From: Verrucomicrobiota bacterium
Lineage (GTDB): Bacteria; Verrucomicrobiota; Verrucomicrobiia; Chthoniobacterales; Chthoniobacteraceae
Direction of reading: 5' to 3'
NCBI GenBank assembly: GCA_026398235.1
Contig: JAPLTE010000129.1
Coordinates: 26,151-90,150, forward strand
Length of the DNA stretch: 64,000 nt
Below, one piece after another: positions 8,496-17,093 of this stretch. The notes beneath the pieces were generated by a model, which was given only the letters and a program-made list of their open reading frames with translations, did not search any database and had not been told where the DNA came from. Position numbers and translations under genes: made by a program. Positions within the stretch are counted from its first letter, which is position 1; every line of letters begins with the position of its first letter.

Positions 8496-9241
8496 TGAAA
8501 GAGTTCAATTCCTTTTGCCTCAAAACTGCCAAAAAACAAGCGGTTTTTTACCGCCCGCATTTCTTCCCATATCTTCTGGACAGGCTTTTCTTGGAGTACC
8601 GCCCCTCTCGCTTGGACGTTGATGTCCAGAGCAACGCAAAGCTTTGTGGGGTCCGGCGACGGTTGGTGCGCCAGAGTCCAAATCGATATGAACCCCGTTT
8701 CCTTATCGCGAAAGCCACCCTGGTTGAAAAAAGTCTGACACTCAAAACCGTCCACTTTAGGTCCTGGCATTTCCAGCTTGAAGTATTCCTTAAACCGCAC
8801 GTTGCCATTAACGATGGGAATCAAGACCTGATTGATGTAACGCAACCCTACTCGAACAATACCCATTTCATGGAAAGCGCTTTGGTAAATGTCCCATGCG
8901 GAACTTGCCTTTGCTGAGACAATTTCCCATCCCGGATAAGGCTTGAGCCGGTTGAACGTGAGGCCGTCTTGGCGGCACTGCACGATTTCTTTTTTGTCCT
9001 CTGATATGAAACGGCACCCTTGGCTCTTGATTACGGGAGCCACTGCTTCCGGCATCTGACCCGGTTTCTGTTGAAACCCAAACTGGGCAAGCTGCAATTG
9101 GTCTTTATGGGGAAAATCTGAGGCGAAACTCGGATGCAATCCCTCCAGCATTTCGAGCGTTGGTGGTACAGGCAAATGGATCTGCACATCGAGAATAGTC
9201 TCGACCGCAGGAGGATTTGCTAATTTAGGAAAGTCATTCAT
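8492..9241 (-). CDS. TIGR04255 family protein
   Basis: A 249-residue protein. The opening (PKLANPPAVETILDVQIHLP) is characteristic of the sporadically distributed TIGR04255 family: a Pro-Pro-Val-Glu patch, then a beta strand. Later segments GLRYINQVLIP and FISIWTLAHQ also fit. The family has no established biochemical role; members are patchily distributed and often sit in variable regions, usually with one or two small partner genes, as here. It is the first gene of a three-gene operon (8492-8495 overlap, then a one-base gap). No membrane segment or catalytic motif is visible. Confidence 0.75.
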   Translation of the reverse strand: MNDFPKLANPPAVETILDVQIHLPVPPTLEMLEGLHPSFASDFPHKDQLQLAQFGFQQKPGQMPEAVAPVIKSQGCRFISEDKKEIVQCRQDGLTFNRLKPYPGWEIVSAKASSAWDIYQSAFHEMGIVRVGLRYINQVLIPIVNGNVRFKEYFKLEMPGPKVDGFECQTFFNQGGFRDKETGFISIWTLAHQPSPDPTKLCVALDINVQARGAVLQEKPVQKIWEEMRAVKNRLFFGSFEAKGIELFQ

Positions 9242-9302
9242 AAGACGAACTTTTAAAACTCGAGGCTACTTCGGCAAGTTTTCTTAGGATACCTAATGCT
9301 GA

Positions 9303-9545
9303 TTACACCTCCAGCCCCTTTTTTCCGATGAACTCAATCAACTCCGCCGGGGTGCGGGTGTCCTCTTCGGCTTTGGCGTGGGGTTTCACTGCTTCCAGAT
9401 CGAAAGCGGCATCCTCGATGGCCTGCGCCTTTGCTTCGATCTGGCGGATCTCCCGCTCGGCGTCAGCTTGGGCGCTCTTGATCTTTTCGATCTCGGAAGC
9501 TGCGGCTTTTGCAGCCTTTACCACACTCAACGGAATATCTCTCAA
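9303..9545 (-). CDS. Short coiled-coil protein, probable gene remnant
   Basis: A frame rich in Ala, Glu and Lys with long helical character (VVKAAKAAASEIEKIKSAQ, then IRQIEAKAQAIEDAAFDLE) and a defined end (TPAELIEFIGKKGLEV). The frame continues upstream without an ATG to about 9630, so 9545 (TTG) may not be the true start. The likelier reading is the C-terminal remnant of a longer protein whose front has decayed. No family recognised. Confidence 0.35.
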   Translation of the reverse strand: MRDIPLSVVKAAKAAASEIEKIKSAQADAEREIRQIEAKAQAIEDAAFDLEAVKPHAKAEEDTRTPAELIEFIGKKGLEV

Positions 9546-9998
9546 ACGCTCAAACGCGGATTTTGCCTGAGCGAGTTGTCGGGCGTCATCTGCATCTCCC
9601 GGATGGCTCCCCGGAGAGCGGGCTGAGGATCACCTGCCTGTTGTCCCTCCGTCTGGCGAGATGCTCCGCGCCGTGGTAGTCGGCTCTGGTGCGTTCCCAA
9701 GGCGTCGCGGGAAATAACGGCGGCTCCGTTGGCTACGGCCCGCCGTTTGTGATTTCGCTTATGAAAAGAGGTCGACGGTTTCCTCCACTCGCCAGAGGGA
9801 GTCGCGGCTGTATTTGGTTTCCCAGAGCAGGTGAGGCGCATTGTCTACCAGTTGGAACAGCGTTGCCGGAATGTCGAGGTGGAATGACCCTCATCCTTGG
9901 CAATATCAGCTCACCGAAGGTTTTAGAGAAAATTCCCGGAATTACAGAGTCGGATTGACGGGGCTGCCCCTTTACTGTAACCGTGCTTCCCTTGTGTT
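9546..9998. other. Decayed region upstream of the TerB operon
   Basis: No intact gene is seen. On the minus strand about 9759-9890 keeps a short protein-like piece ending YSRDSLWRVEETVDLFS before a stop, with no start codon, which looks like another C-terminal gene fragment. The last 45 bp should hold the TerB operon promoter; a TTGACG at 9955-9960 is a possible -35 element, with no good -10 at normal spacing. Confidence 0.4.
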
Positions 9999-12398
9999 AT
10001 GAGGTGGCTGTTTGCGATTATTGGAGCGCTTCTCCTGGGCCAAGTGGCCGGGGCATGGGGTGCTATGGCCGGATTTATGCTGGGGTTCCTCTGTGTAAGT
10101 TATTTTTCCCATAAGAAGGGAAAAGATGTCAGAACCGTCCAACCGCCTCCTTTTTCAGCCGAAACCAGACGTCAGACCAACTCCGCTCCCGACGCACGCT
10201 CGGCAAGGCCAGATCTTGGGGTTTCGATCCATGTGTCATTCGGCGATCGTGAAGCGCCATCCCCGCGGGGCGGGGCAAAGTTGACTTGGTATCCTGCCGA
10301 TCAACCTGTCAGCCATGCGGGCCTACATATTGAGCGATCCATGGTCTATGCAACGGATCGCGGGCTCAGGTGGCCGGGCGAACCTTCCGCGATTATTACG
10401 TCGCTTACCGTTGCGCGAACGGCCGCTCATCCCTTGCAGGATTTTGGGTATTATCCAAGCTACGAGAATATCACGCCGGAGCAGCGGCGCTGCTATCTCG
10501 AATGGCTTGCCGCAGGCCGGAAGGACGAAGATCCGGCGCAGCGCTCGCTGGGCTACGTGTTTCTGTTTTTCTACGGATTGGAACGACGTATCCTTGTGGA
10601 GAAGGATCGCGACCCAGCTCTGATCGAGGAAATTATCAGGCTGCTTCAGCACTATGGGCCAGCTCATAAATCTCGATCTCTAAAAAGCTACGCGCTTCAG
10701 CTCCTGCATTTTGCCGGGTGGCAACTCGGTTCGGATTATTACCGGGCTCTCTGGCCTAGGCTGCTTGAGTTTGACGGCGAGCGGCCAAACGAAACAGGCT
10801 TGTCTTTCGTACTCGCAAATCTTTGTCAACGAGGAGAGCCCTTGGATTGGACTGTGGCGTATCGCCTTGCTCTCGCCAGCGAGGAAAGCCGACGCAGCAC
10901 CACCGTCTCCAGGACGCGGGAGCAATTCTGGGCGCTATTCCAGCAGCGTTTCAATCAGCAGTTTCCCGGCGGACTGATCTTAAAGACGGCAAAACAAGAA
11001 ACATTGATACAATACCGCCCCGCCAGTAGTGCGCTGTTGCAGATGAGCTATCAAGGGCGGCGGGAGAATCCCTTCGAGCTTCGCTTGCCAAACGTCATGG
11101 GGATGCACCGCCAGTTCAAGGAGATTCCTGAGATCTGGAACTCTTGCGTGAACGACTTATCCGGTTATAGCCGTGCAATCGGCGGGAACAAGCAGGGGCA
11201 AGCTGCAGCAGTGTCTGCATGGCAGGCGCTTCCTCTCGAATTGCGCCGAATCGAAGACAACCCCAGCAAGCCAGCTTTCGACAAGGTGATTGCCGCTTCG
11301 CCACAAGAAGGTGAATATATTTTCGTATCTGTGGGCGCCCTTGCCTCGCTGGTGGAAATCAGCGAACGCGCGAAACTGACGGCTGGGCAATCCCGGCAAG
11401 TATCGGAGCTGGTAAGCGGGCTGGGCTGGCAACTGGCCCCAAATCCCGAAATAACAGGGCTTCCGCTTGCGTGGAACCAGGAAGTGGTTTTGTACCCTGC
11501 ATTGCCCGAGGAAGCTGGCTCCAAAGCGCACCTGCCAGGACTCGCACGCCTTCTGTACCTCGCCCTGGCAATGGCAGCGGCCGATGGTTCCGTGGATGCG
11601 GAAGAACTGGACGCATTCTACGAACTCATTGCGGCCAAGGTTGAACGCGAAAGCGACTGGAATTTTTTGAAAGCCACCGAAGCGGCGCTCCAGCGCGACG
11701 TCAACGTGGCACTCCGGTCTCTCCCGCAGATGACGAAGTTGATCCCACACGAAAGCCGCCCGTTAGTGCTCCGCACCATGGCCCACATCGCAGCGGCGGA
11801 CAATGAGATCAGCCTTGATGAGGTAAAGCTCCTCCGGCGCATCGCCCGGGCTTTCGAGCTTGAGACCGACGCCGTCGAAAAGCTGTTGTGCGACGAAGCA
11901 TTCCGAGAGATTTCGATCGAAGGAACCAGCCGGGCGTCAGAAGGGGGAGAGCCTATCCCTGAGCGCCAGAGCAAACAACCGGCGGCATTTGCCCTCGATC
12001 ACGAGCGAATCAAAGCACTCACGCAGGAGACACACGAGGTCATCTCGCTCCTTTCCGAGGTCATGACCGAGCAGGAAGAAACGCCAGCACCTATTACGCA
12101 TGCCACTCCAACGGCCCCAAAAGCCGAGGCGCCCAAACCGTGCGAGTGGCTGAGCAATCTGGAGGCTCGTTACCATGCGGCTGTGCTGTATCTGACACGC
12201 CGTGATGAAATCACCCCCGCCGATTTTGACCACATCGCCACAGAGCATCACTTGCTGCCTGATGATCTTTTTAACGCGGTAAACGAATGGGCCGACGAGA
12301 CCCTCGGCGACTTCCTGCTGGAGCGCCGCGAAAACATTCGCATCTTCCGAAACTTGCTGCCCAATTCAACCGAAGCGCCTTTCGCCGCCACTCCATGA
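9999..12398 (+). CDS. TerB-N / TerB / TerB-C domain membrane protein
   Basis: A 799-residue protein. Residues 1-37 form one or two membrane helices (MRWLFAIIGALLLGQVAG, AGFMLGFLCVSYF). A TerB-N domain follows (WYPADQPV through GYVFLFFYGLERRIL, about 85-200). A TerB helical domain lies near 510-635, with acidic metal-site-like motifs AAADGSVDAEE and AAADNEISLDE. The end (LEARYHAAVLYLTRRDEIT, then WADETLGDFLLE) fits TerB-C. TerB-type proteins are linked to tellurite and phage resistance. Here it is the first gene of an operon with a BrxD-like ATPase (ATGA overlap) and a helicase. It is probably the membrane-anchored scaffold of a three-part defence-like complex. Confidence 0.8.
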   Translation: MRWLFAIIGALLLGQVAGAWGAMAGFMLGFLCVSYFSHKKGKDVRTVQPPPFSAETRRQTNSAPDARSARPDLGVSIHVSFGDREAPSPRGGAKLTWYPADQPVSHAGLHIERSMVYATDRGLRWPGEPSAIITSLTVARTAAHPLQDFGYYPSYENITPEQRRCYLEWLAAGRKDEDPAQRSLGYVFLFFYGLERRILVEKDRDPALIEEIIRLLQHYGPAHKSRSLKSYALQLLHFAGWQLGSDYYRALWPRLLEFDGERPNETGLSFVLANLCQRGEPLDWTVAYRLALASEESRRSTTVSRTREQFWALFQQRFNQQFPGGLILKTAKQETLIQYRPASSALLQMSYQGRRENPFELRLPNVMGMHRQFKEIPEIWNSCVNDLSGYSRAIGGNKQGQAAAVSAWQALPLELRRIEDNPSKPAFDKVIAASPQEGEYIFVSVGALASLVEISERAKLTAGQSRQVSELVSGLGWQLAPNPEITGLPLAWNQEVVLYPALPEEAGSKAHLPGLARLLYLALAMAAADGSVDAEELDAFYELIAAKVERESDWNFLKATEAALQRDVNVALRSLPQMTKLIPHESRPLVLRTMAHIAAADNEISLDEVKLLRRIARAFELETDAVEKLLCDEAFREISIEGTSRASEGGEPIPERQSKQPAAFALDHERIKALTQETHEVISLLSEVMTEQEETPAPITHATPTAPKAEAPKPCEWLSNLEARYHAAVLYLTRRDEITPADFDHIATEHHLLPDDLFNAVNEWADETLGDFLLERRENIRIFRNLLPNSTEAPFAATP

Positions 12399-13741
12399 AT
12401 CCCTCGATTACCATCAAGCGCCGCGAACGCGACGCCGTACTCCAATCACTGAACGCCGGTCTTGTTCCAAAGCAAGGTCTGCATCTGATCCAAGTCGGAC
12501 GAAAAGCTGAGGTATCGGCTCTTCTTCAAGACCTTGACAGAATTGTGGACGAGGGAGCCTCTTTCCGCATCGTCGTCGGGCGCTTTGGCAGCGGAAAAAG
12601 TTTCTTCCTGAACCTGGTGCGCAACCTCGCCTTCCAAAAGAAACTCGTGGTCGCCCAGGCAGACTTCAGCATGGAGAGGAGGCTTTACGCCAGCGGCGGT
12701 GAAGCGCGGGCGCTCTACAGCGAATTGATGCGCAATCTCGCCACCAAAGTGCAGCCTGATGGCGGCGCCCTCCCAAGTGTACTGGCAACATGGGTTTCGC
12801 AGGTGCAGCATAGCATCATGAGCACGGGCGGCACACCGGCCGATGTGGACAGCCAAATTGCCGCTGACCTACGCGACTTGGAAGGCTATGTCGGTGGATT
12901 CGAGTTCGCGGAAGTCGTGCGTGTCTTTTACCGTGGCCACGTCGAAAATAACAACGAACTGCAAGCCGCCGCTTTGCGATGGCTGCGCGGCGAATACACC
13001 ACAAAAACAGAGGCGCGCAATGACCTTGGCGTGCGCCGCATCGTGGATGACGATTCGTTCTACGACAGCCTGAAGCTGATGGCCGCGTTTGTACGGAAGG
13101 CAGGCTTTGGCGGCCTGGTGATCAATCTTGATGAAATGGTGGTGCTCTCTCATCGGCTGCCCAGTTCGCGCGCACGGCAGGCAAACTACGAGGCGCTTCT
13201 GACACTGCTCAACGATTGCTTCCAGGGCAATGCCCGTGGACTTGGCTTCCTGCTCGCCGGAACGGACGAATGCCTGGAAGACAAACGGCGCGGCCTTTTC
13301 AGCTATGAAGCATTGCGGAGCCGCCTGGCGGAAAACGCGCTGGCGCGGCAGAACGGGCTCGTGGATCTTTCCGGCCCGGTCGTGCGTTTGCAGCCGCTGA
13401 CACAGGAGGACCTCTTCGTGTTGCTCAAGAACATCGCGCTCGTCCATGCGAGCGGCGATCCGACAAAGGTGATCGTATCTGACGATGGGATTGAGACCAC
13501 ATTGCGCAAAGCGAGTGAAACACTCGGCGCGGACTATTTCCGCACCCCTCGCGACGTGGTAAGGTCGTTCATCGGCTTACTCAACGTGCTGGAGCAAAAC
13601 CCGGGGAAAACTTGGCAGGAATTGCTCGGCACGGACGTGTTCCAAAAGCCATCGGCTCCCATGTCCACGGAGGAGGAAGTTTCAACCGGCGTTGTGGTGC
13701 CGGACGACGAGGATGGTGATCTCGCCGCTTTCAAGCTATAA
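12395..13741 (+). CDS. BrxD-like P-loop ATPase (DUF2791-type)
   Basis: A 448-residue ATP-binding protein. The Walker A motif is GRFGSGKS (residues 62-69), followed by a stretch typical of BrxD proteins (FFLNLVRNLAF, then KKLVVAQADFS). GGLVINLDEMV looks like the Walker B region, and LLAGTDECLEDKRRGLFSYEAL matches the sensor region. BrxD accompanies the BrxHI helicase in type 2 and 6 BREX; no brxC/pglY, pglX or pglZ is present here. The start is the ATG at 12395, which overlaps the TerB-gene stop; a longer in-frame start at 12287 would lie inside the TerB gene and is rejected. The helicase begins 12 bp downstream. Confidence 0.8.
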   Translation: MNPSITIKRRERDAVLQSLNAGLVPKQGLHLIQVGRKAEVSALLQDLDRIVDEGASFRIVVGRFGSGKSFFLNLVRNLAFQKKLVVAQADFSMERRLYASGGEARALYSELMRNLATKVQPDGGALPSVLATWVSQVQHSIMSTGGTPADVDSQIAADLRDLEGYVGGFEFAEVVRVFYRGHVENNNELQAAALRWLRGEYTTKTEARNDLGVRRIVDDDSFYDSLKLMAAFVRKAGFGGLVINLDEMVVLSHRLPSSRARQANYEALLTLLNDCFQGNARGLGFLLAGTDECLEDKRRGLFSYEALRSRLAENALARQNGLVDLSGPVVRLQPLTQEDLFVLLKNIALVHASGDPTKVIVSDDGIETTLRKASETLGADYFRTPRDVVRSFIGLLNVLEQNPGKTWQELLGTDVFQKPSAPMSTEEEVSTGVVVPDDEDGDLAAFKL

Positions 13742-13753
13742 CCGTCCCCTCGG

Positions 13754-15937
13754 ATGAGCGCAGCCTTCGCCAAGCTTCACCCGAAGATCCAGGAAGCCGT
13801 ATGGAATCAGCACTGGGACAAGCTGCGGCCGCTGCAAGTGGATGCGATCAACGCGGTGCTCGACACCGATAAGCACATGATCCTCGCGGCAGCCACGGCC
13901 AGCGGAAAAACGGAGGCCGCGTTCCTTCCCATCCTCTCGAAGATCGCAGCGGAACCAGCACCCTCGGTGCAGGTGCTCTATGTCAGCCCCCTCAAAGCGC
14001 TGATAAACGACCAATTCCGCCGCCTGGAAGATCTCTGCGCCTATGCGGATATCCCGGTCCATCGATGGCACGGCGACGTGAGCGCTACCGACAAGCAACG
14101 GCTCCGGAAATCGCCCGGTGGCGTCCTGCTCATTACGCCCGAATCGCTGGAAAGCCAGTTTATCAATCACGACCGGCACCTCCGCCGCATGTACGCGCAC
14201 TTAAGCTTCATCGTCATCGATGAACTGCACGCCTTTCTGGACAACGTGCGCGGCATCCACCTCCGCAGTTTGCTTGCGCGGCTGAATATCGCCGCATGTG
14301 TGACCCCGCGACGCCTTGGCCTCTCCGCCACAATTGGAGATTTTGCGCCAGCGCAAACTTTTCTCTGCCCGGAAAGCCCTGGCACGGTGTGCGTGATTGA
14401 AGATAAAGACCATCGCAAAGAGCTGCGAATCGGTCTGAAAGCATACCTGGACGCGCCCGAGCCGAACGAAGGCGACGGCTCCGAACCAGCTCAAGTCAAT
14501 GAGGCCCCAAGAGGATTGGCCGCCATCGCGGCGGACGTCGCTCAACGATTCCGGAGAGGCACCAATCTCATCTTCTGCAACAGCCGACGCCAGACGGAGT
14601 TGCTTGCGGATAAACTACGGAGCGTCAGCGAACAAGAGCACTGGGTGCGTAACCCCTTCCTCCTCCATCACGGGTCGCTCGACCGGGAACTGCGTGAAGA
14701 CGCCGAACGCGAGCTGAAATCCGGCCAGCCAGTCACGGCCATTTGCACGAGTACGCTCGAAATGGGCATCGACATCGGCGCGGTGCGCTCGGTCGGACAG
14801 GTCGGACCTACGTGGAGCGTCGCCTCGCTGGTGCAACGCCTCGGCCGTTCCGGGCGGCACGACAACGAACCGCAAATTCTGCGGCTCTACACACTGGATG
14901 AGCCGATCAAGGAACAATCGGCCCTTTCTGACAGACTTTATCCGGAGCTGGTTCGCGCCATCGCTCTCCTGGAACTCCATCGCGAGCAATGGTTGGAGCC
15001 TCTGGAGTCCAACCGTTTTCACTTCAGCACGTGTGTACATCAAGTCTTGAGCGTCCTGCGGCAAACGGGCGGAGCCACCGCGGCGCATTTGCTCAATGTC
15101 CTCTGCCGGAATGGCGCCTTCGCCCGGATCGAATTAGACCAGTTCGCCGTATTGCTGCGCGGCCTTGCGTCCCAGCTACTCATCGAGCAGATCCCAACTG
15201 GGGAACTCATCTTGGCACCGGCAGGCGAGAAGATCGTAGAGAGCCGTGACTTTTACGCGGCTTTTGCAAGCCGCATTGAATACCGTATCGAGCATAACGA
15301 TCTCCCGATCGGGGTACTGCCCGCCGACTGTATTCCCGCAGAGGGTGAATTTCTACTCTTTGCGGGTCGCCGTTGGCGGGTGGAACTGATCGACCACAAC
15401 AGCAAGCGCGTCACCGTCTCGCCGGCCAAGGGTTGGAAACAGCCTCGCTTTTTAGGAGGCATCGGCCTCACGCACCCCAACGTCATTCAAAAAATGCGGC
15501 GCGTGCTCAACGAAGACACCGGATATCCCTACCTGAATCCGACCGCCATCGAGCTTCTCGATGAGGCACGCAAGACCTTCGAGGAAGCGGGCTTGGGAAC
15601 CCGGGATGCCATTGTGGGCTTCAGCGGCATCGAGTGGTTTCCTTGGACAGGAACCCGCGTCCTGATAACGCTGGAACTTTGCGCCAAGGCCGACGGCATT
15701 GAGGTGGTCCGAGATGGACTTTGCTTGCGATACCGGAAGCTATCCGCAGCGGAGTTCGCGGCGCATCGGGCAAAAATCGCTTCTGGTGCCTTCACTTCCG
15801 AACAACTCGTGTCGCTCCTCAAGGATCTCAAGCGAGATCGCTTTGACGAATACGTGCCCTTGCCTCTTCTTCAGCAAGCCTACATCTCCGAAGTCATCGA
15901 CTTGCCCGGCACACAAGCTGCGGCAAACGGAAATTGA
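13754..15937 (+). CDS. Lhr-/BrxHI-like superfamily 2 DEAD/DEAH helicase
   Basis: A 727-residue helicase. The first RecA domain shows a Q-like LRPLQVDAIN, Walker A AAATASGKTEAAF (about 45-57), VSPLKALIND, LLITPESLE, a DELH Walker B (VIDELHAFLDN) and LSATIGD. The second shows NLIFCNSRR, TSTLEMGIDIG and LVQRLGRSGRHD. The C-terminal 300 residues resemble Lhr-type winged-helix and beta-rich accessory domains. BrxHI of BREX belongs to this group. Together with the BrxD-like ATPase and TerB protein it forms a compact operon; DNA translocation or unwinding powered by ATP is the expected activity. It ends 30 bp from a convergent channel gene. Confidence 0.85.
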   Translation: MSAAFAKLHPKIQEAVWNQHWDKLRPLQVDAINAVLDTDKHMILAAATASGKTEAAFLPILSKIAAEPAPSVQVLYVSPLKALINDQFRRLEDLCAYADIPVHRWHGDVSATDKQRLRKSPGGVLLITPESLESQFINHDRHLRRMYAHLSFIVIDELHAFLDNVRGIHLRSLLARLNIAACVTPRRLGLSATIGDFAPAQTFLCPESPGTVCVIEDKDHRKELRIGLKAYLDAPEPNEGDGSEPAQVNEAPRGLAAIAADVAQRFRRGTNLIFCNSRRQTELLADKLRSVSEQEHWVRNPFLLHHGSLDRELREDAERELKSGQPVTAICTSTLEMGIDIGAVRSVGQVGPTWSVASLVQRLGRSGRHDNEPQILRLYTLDEPIKEQSALSDRLYPELVRAIALLELHREQWLEPLESNRFHFSTCVHQVLSVLRQTGGATAAHLLNVLCRNGAFARIELDQFAVLLRGLASQLLIEQIPTGELILAPAGEKIVESRDFYAAFASRIEYRIEHNDLPIGVLPADCIPAEGEFLLFAGRRWRVELIDHNSKRVTVSPAKGWKQPRFLGGIGLTHPNVIQKMRRVLNEDTGYPYLNPTAIELLDEARKTFEEAGLGTRDAIVGFSGIEWFPWTGTRVLITLELCAKADGIEVVRDGLCLRYRKLSAAEFAAHRAKIASGAFTSEQLVSLLKDLKRDRFDEYVPLPLLQQAYISEVIDLPGTQAAANGN

Positions 15938-15967
15938 CGTTCTATCGCGTAGGTTAGTTTTGGAAGA

Positions 15968-16777
15968 CTACGTCACCAGATCGCGTTCGGGTGCCTCTTT
16001 GCAATAGCTATCGTCCATTGTCTCATATCCCTTCTTCTGGAACCCCGAATTCTCTATCAGTTCCCTCAATGAACGAATCTCCGCCGTAAGCTGGTCTATT
16101 TTCTTGTCTTCCCGATCATCGCACTCGACAAACAGGCTTGCGATATAGCCGGTAAGCGTTCCAAACAAGCCGACTCCGGTCACTATCAGGAAAAATGCAA
16201 CGATTCTTCCTTCAAAGGTTACAGGATATTTGTCGCCATATCCCACCGTTGTAATCGTGGTGGCAGCCCACCAAAGCGCATCAGACGGAGTCTTGATGTT
16301 GGATTCCGGAGCAGTCTCGAAATTCAGAATGGCAATTGATGCAAACATCGCCAGCACGATGGCAATCGCGATTACCGACGCGGCCGAACTTTTGGCTCGG
16401 TTCCTAAAAATCGCCTGCACGAGCACCTTTGCCGACCGAAAAGCACGAAGCATCCGCAGTACCCGAATTACGCGAAGCATCCGGCCGTATCGGAAGATCG
16501 CGATTTTCGGAATACATGAGATCAGGTCGATCCACCCCCATTTAAGGAAGTTCCTTTTCGAGGGAGCCCTGAAGAAACGAACTGAGAAGTCGATAAAGAA
16601 TACCGCACAGACGAAATCGTCCAGCAGATCAAGCAGATCGTCAATGTTCGGGGGAAGCCTGAAGGCAGTCTGCACAAAGATAGCCCCCAGAGCGTAGATC
16701 GAGAGGACAAGCAGCAAGATATGCAACACCGAAACTCGTTCCTCCGATGCTGAAGCTTGGCCGATATTTCTATCCAT
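15968..16777 (-). CDS. Voltage-sensor-type potassium channel
   Basis: A 269-residue six-helix channel subunit. An S4-like helix has regularly spaced arginines (RYGRMLRVIRVLRMLRAFR). The pore loop carries the potassium selectivity filter TVGYGDKYP, followed by a hydrophobic S6 (IVAFFLIVTGVGLFGTLTG). A short C-terminal coiled coil (KKIDQLTAEIRSLRELIE) may mediate tetramer assembly. It acts in the cytoplasmic membrane. I chose ATG 16777; a TTG at 16813 would add 12 residues. It is convergent with the helicase operon. An ion channel inside a defence-rich island could be an effector that collapses membrane potential, but that is inference. Confidence 0.85.
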   Translation of the reverse strand: MDRNIGQASASEERVSVLHILLLVLSIYALGAIFVQTAFRLPPNIDDLLDLLDDFVCAVFFIDFSVRFFRAPSKRNFLKWGWIDLISCIPKIAIFRYGRMLRVIRVLRMLRAFRSAKVLVQAIFRNRAKSSAASVIAIAIVLAMFASIAILNFETAPESNIKTPSDALWWAATTITTVGYGDKYPVTFEGRIVAFFLIVTGVGLFGTLTGYIASLFVECDDREDKKIDQLTAEIRSLRELIENSGFQKKGYETMDDSYCKEAPERDLVT

Positions 16778-16806
16778 TCCAGGAATGCCGCCACGTCTCT
16801 GAGACA

Positions 16807-17064
16807 ATGTCAATCACCTACTTGAGAGCCCAAAGCGTATTTTGGAAATTGAATCATGACACCCAAAAGAGGGAAGTTCTCGGCTTTCATCTTGTTCCAC
16901 ATCCGTTGGAGCATGGATCACCCGATTTTTTAGAGCAATTTGAGACGCCTGAACATCAAGGTCCACCACTTATCGAAGAGTTCCTGGTTGGTGTGGAGCT
17001 TGTATTTCATGATGGCGCGTCAGGGCCTATTTCACCTCGTGTGTGCTTTGGTCGGTCACCGTGA
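16807..17064 (+). CDS. Small hypothetical protein
   Basis: An 85-residue frame beginning 30 bp from, and divergent to, the potassium channel start. It has a plausible mix of residues (SITYLRAQSVFWKLNHD, then EEFLVGVELVFHDGASGP) but no family I know and no clear ribosome site. It would be the only plus-strand gene between the channel and the PrrC/RloC-like gene. It could equally be chance open frame in an intergenic space of about 300 bp. Confidence 0.3.
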   Translation: MSITYLRAQSVFWKLNHDTQKREVLGFHLVPHPLEHGSPDFLEQFETPEHQGPPLIEEFLVGVELVFHDGASGPISPRVCFGRSP

Positions 17065-17093
17065 TACAGTTCTTGTGCTGGATTCGGTAAAGC

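Noticed and set aside
9303..9545. C-terminal piece of a restriction or helicase subunit
   Set aside because: Only a generic Ala/Glu/Lys coiled coil is visible, with no motif that would justify that name.
12287..12394. Longer N-terminus for the BrxD-like ATPase
   Set aside because: The extra 36 residues overlap the TerB gene out of frame; ATG 12395 gives the usual stop-start overlap.
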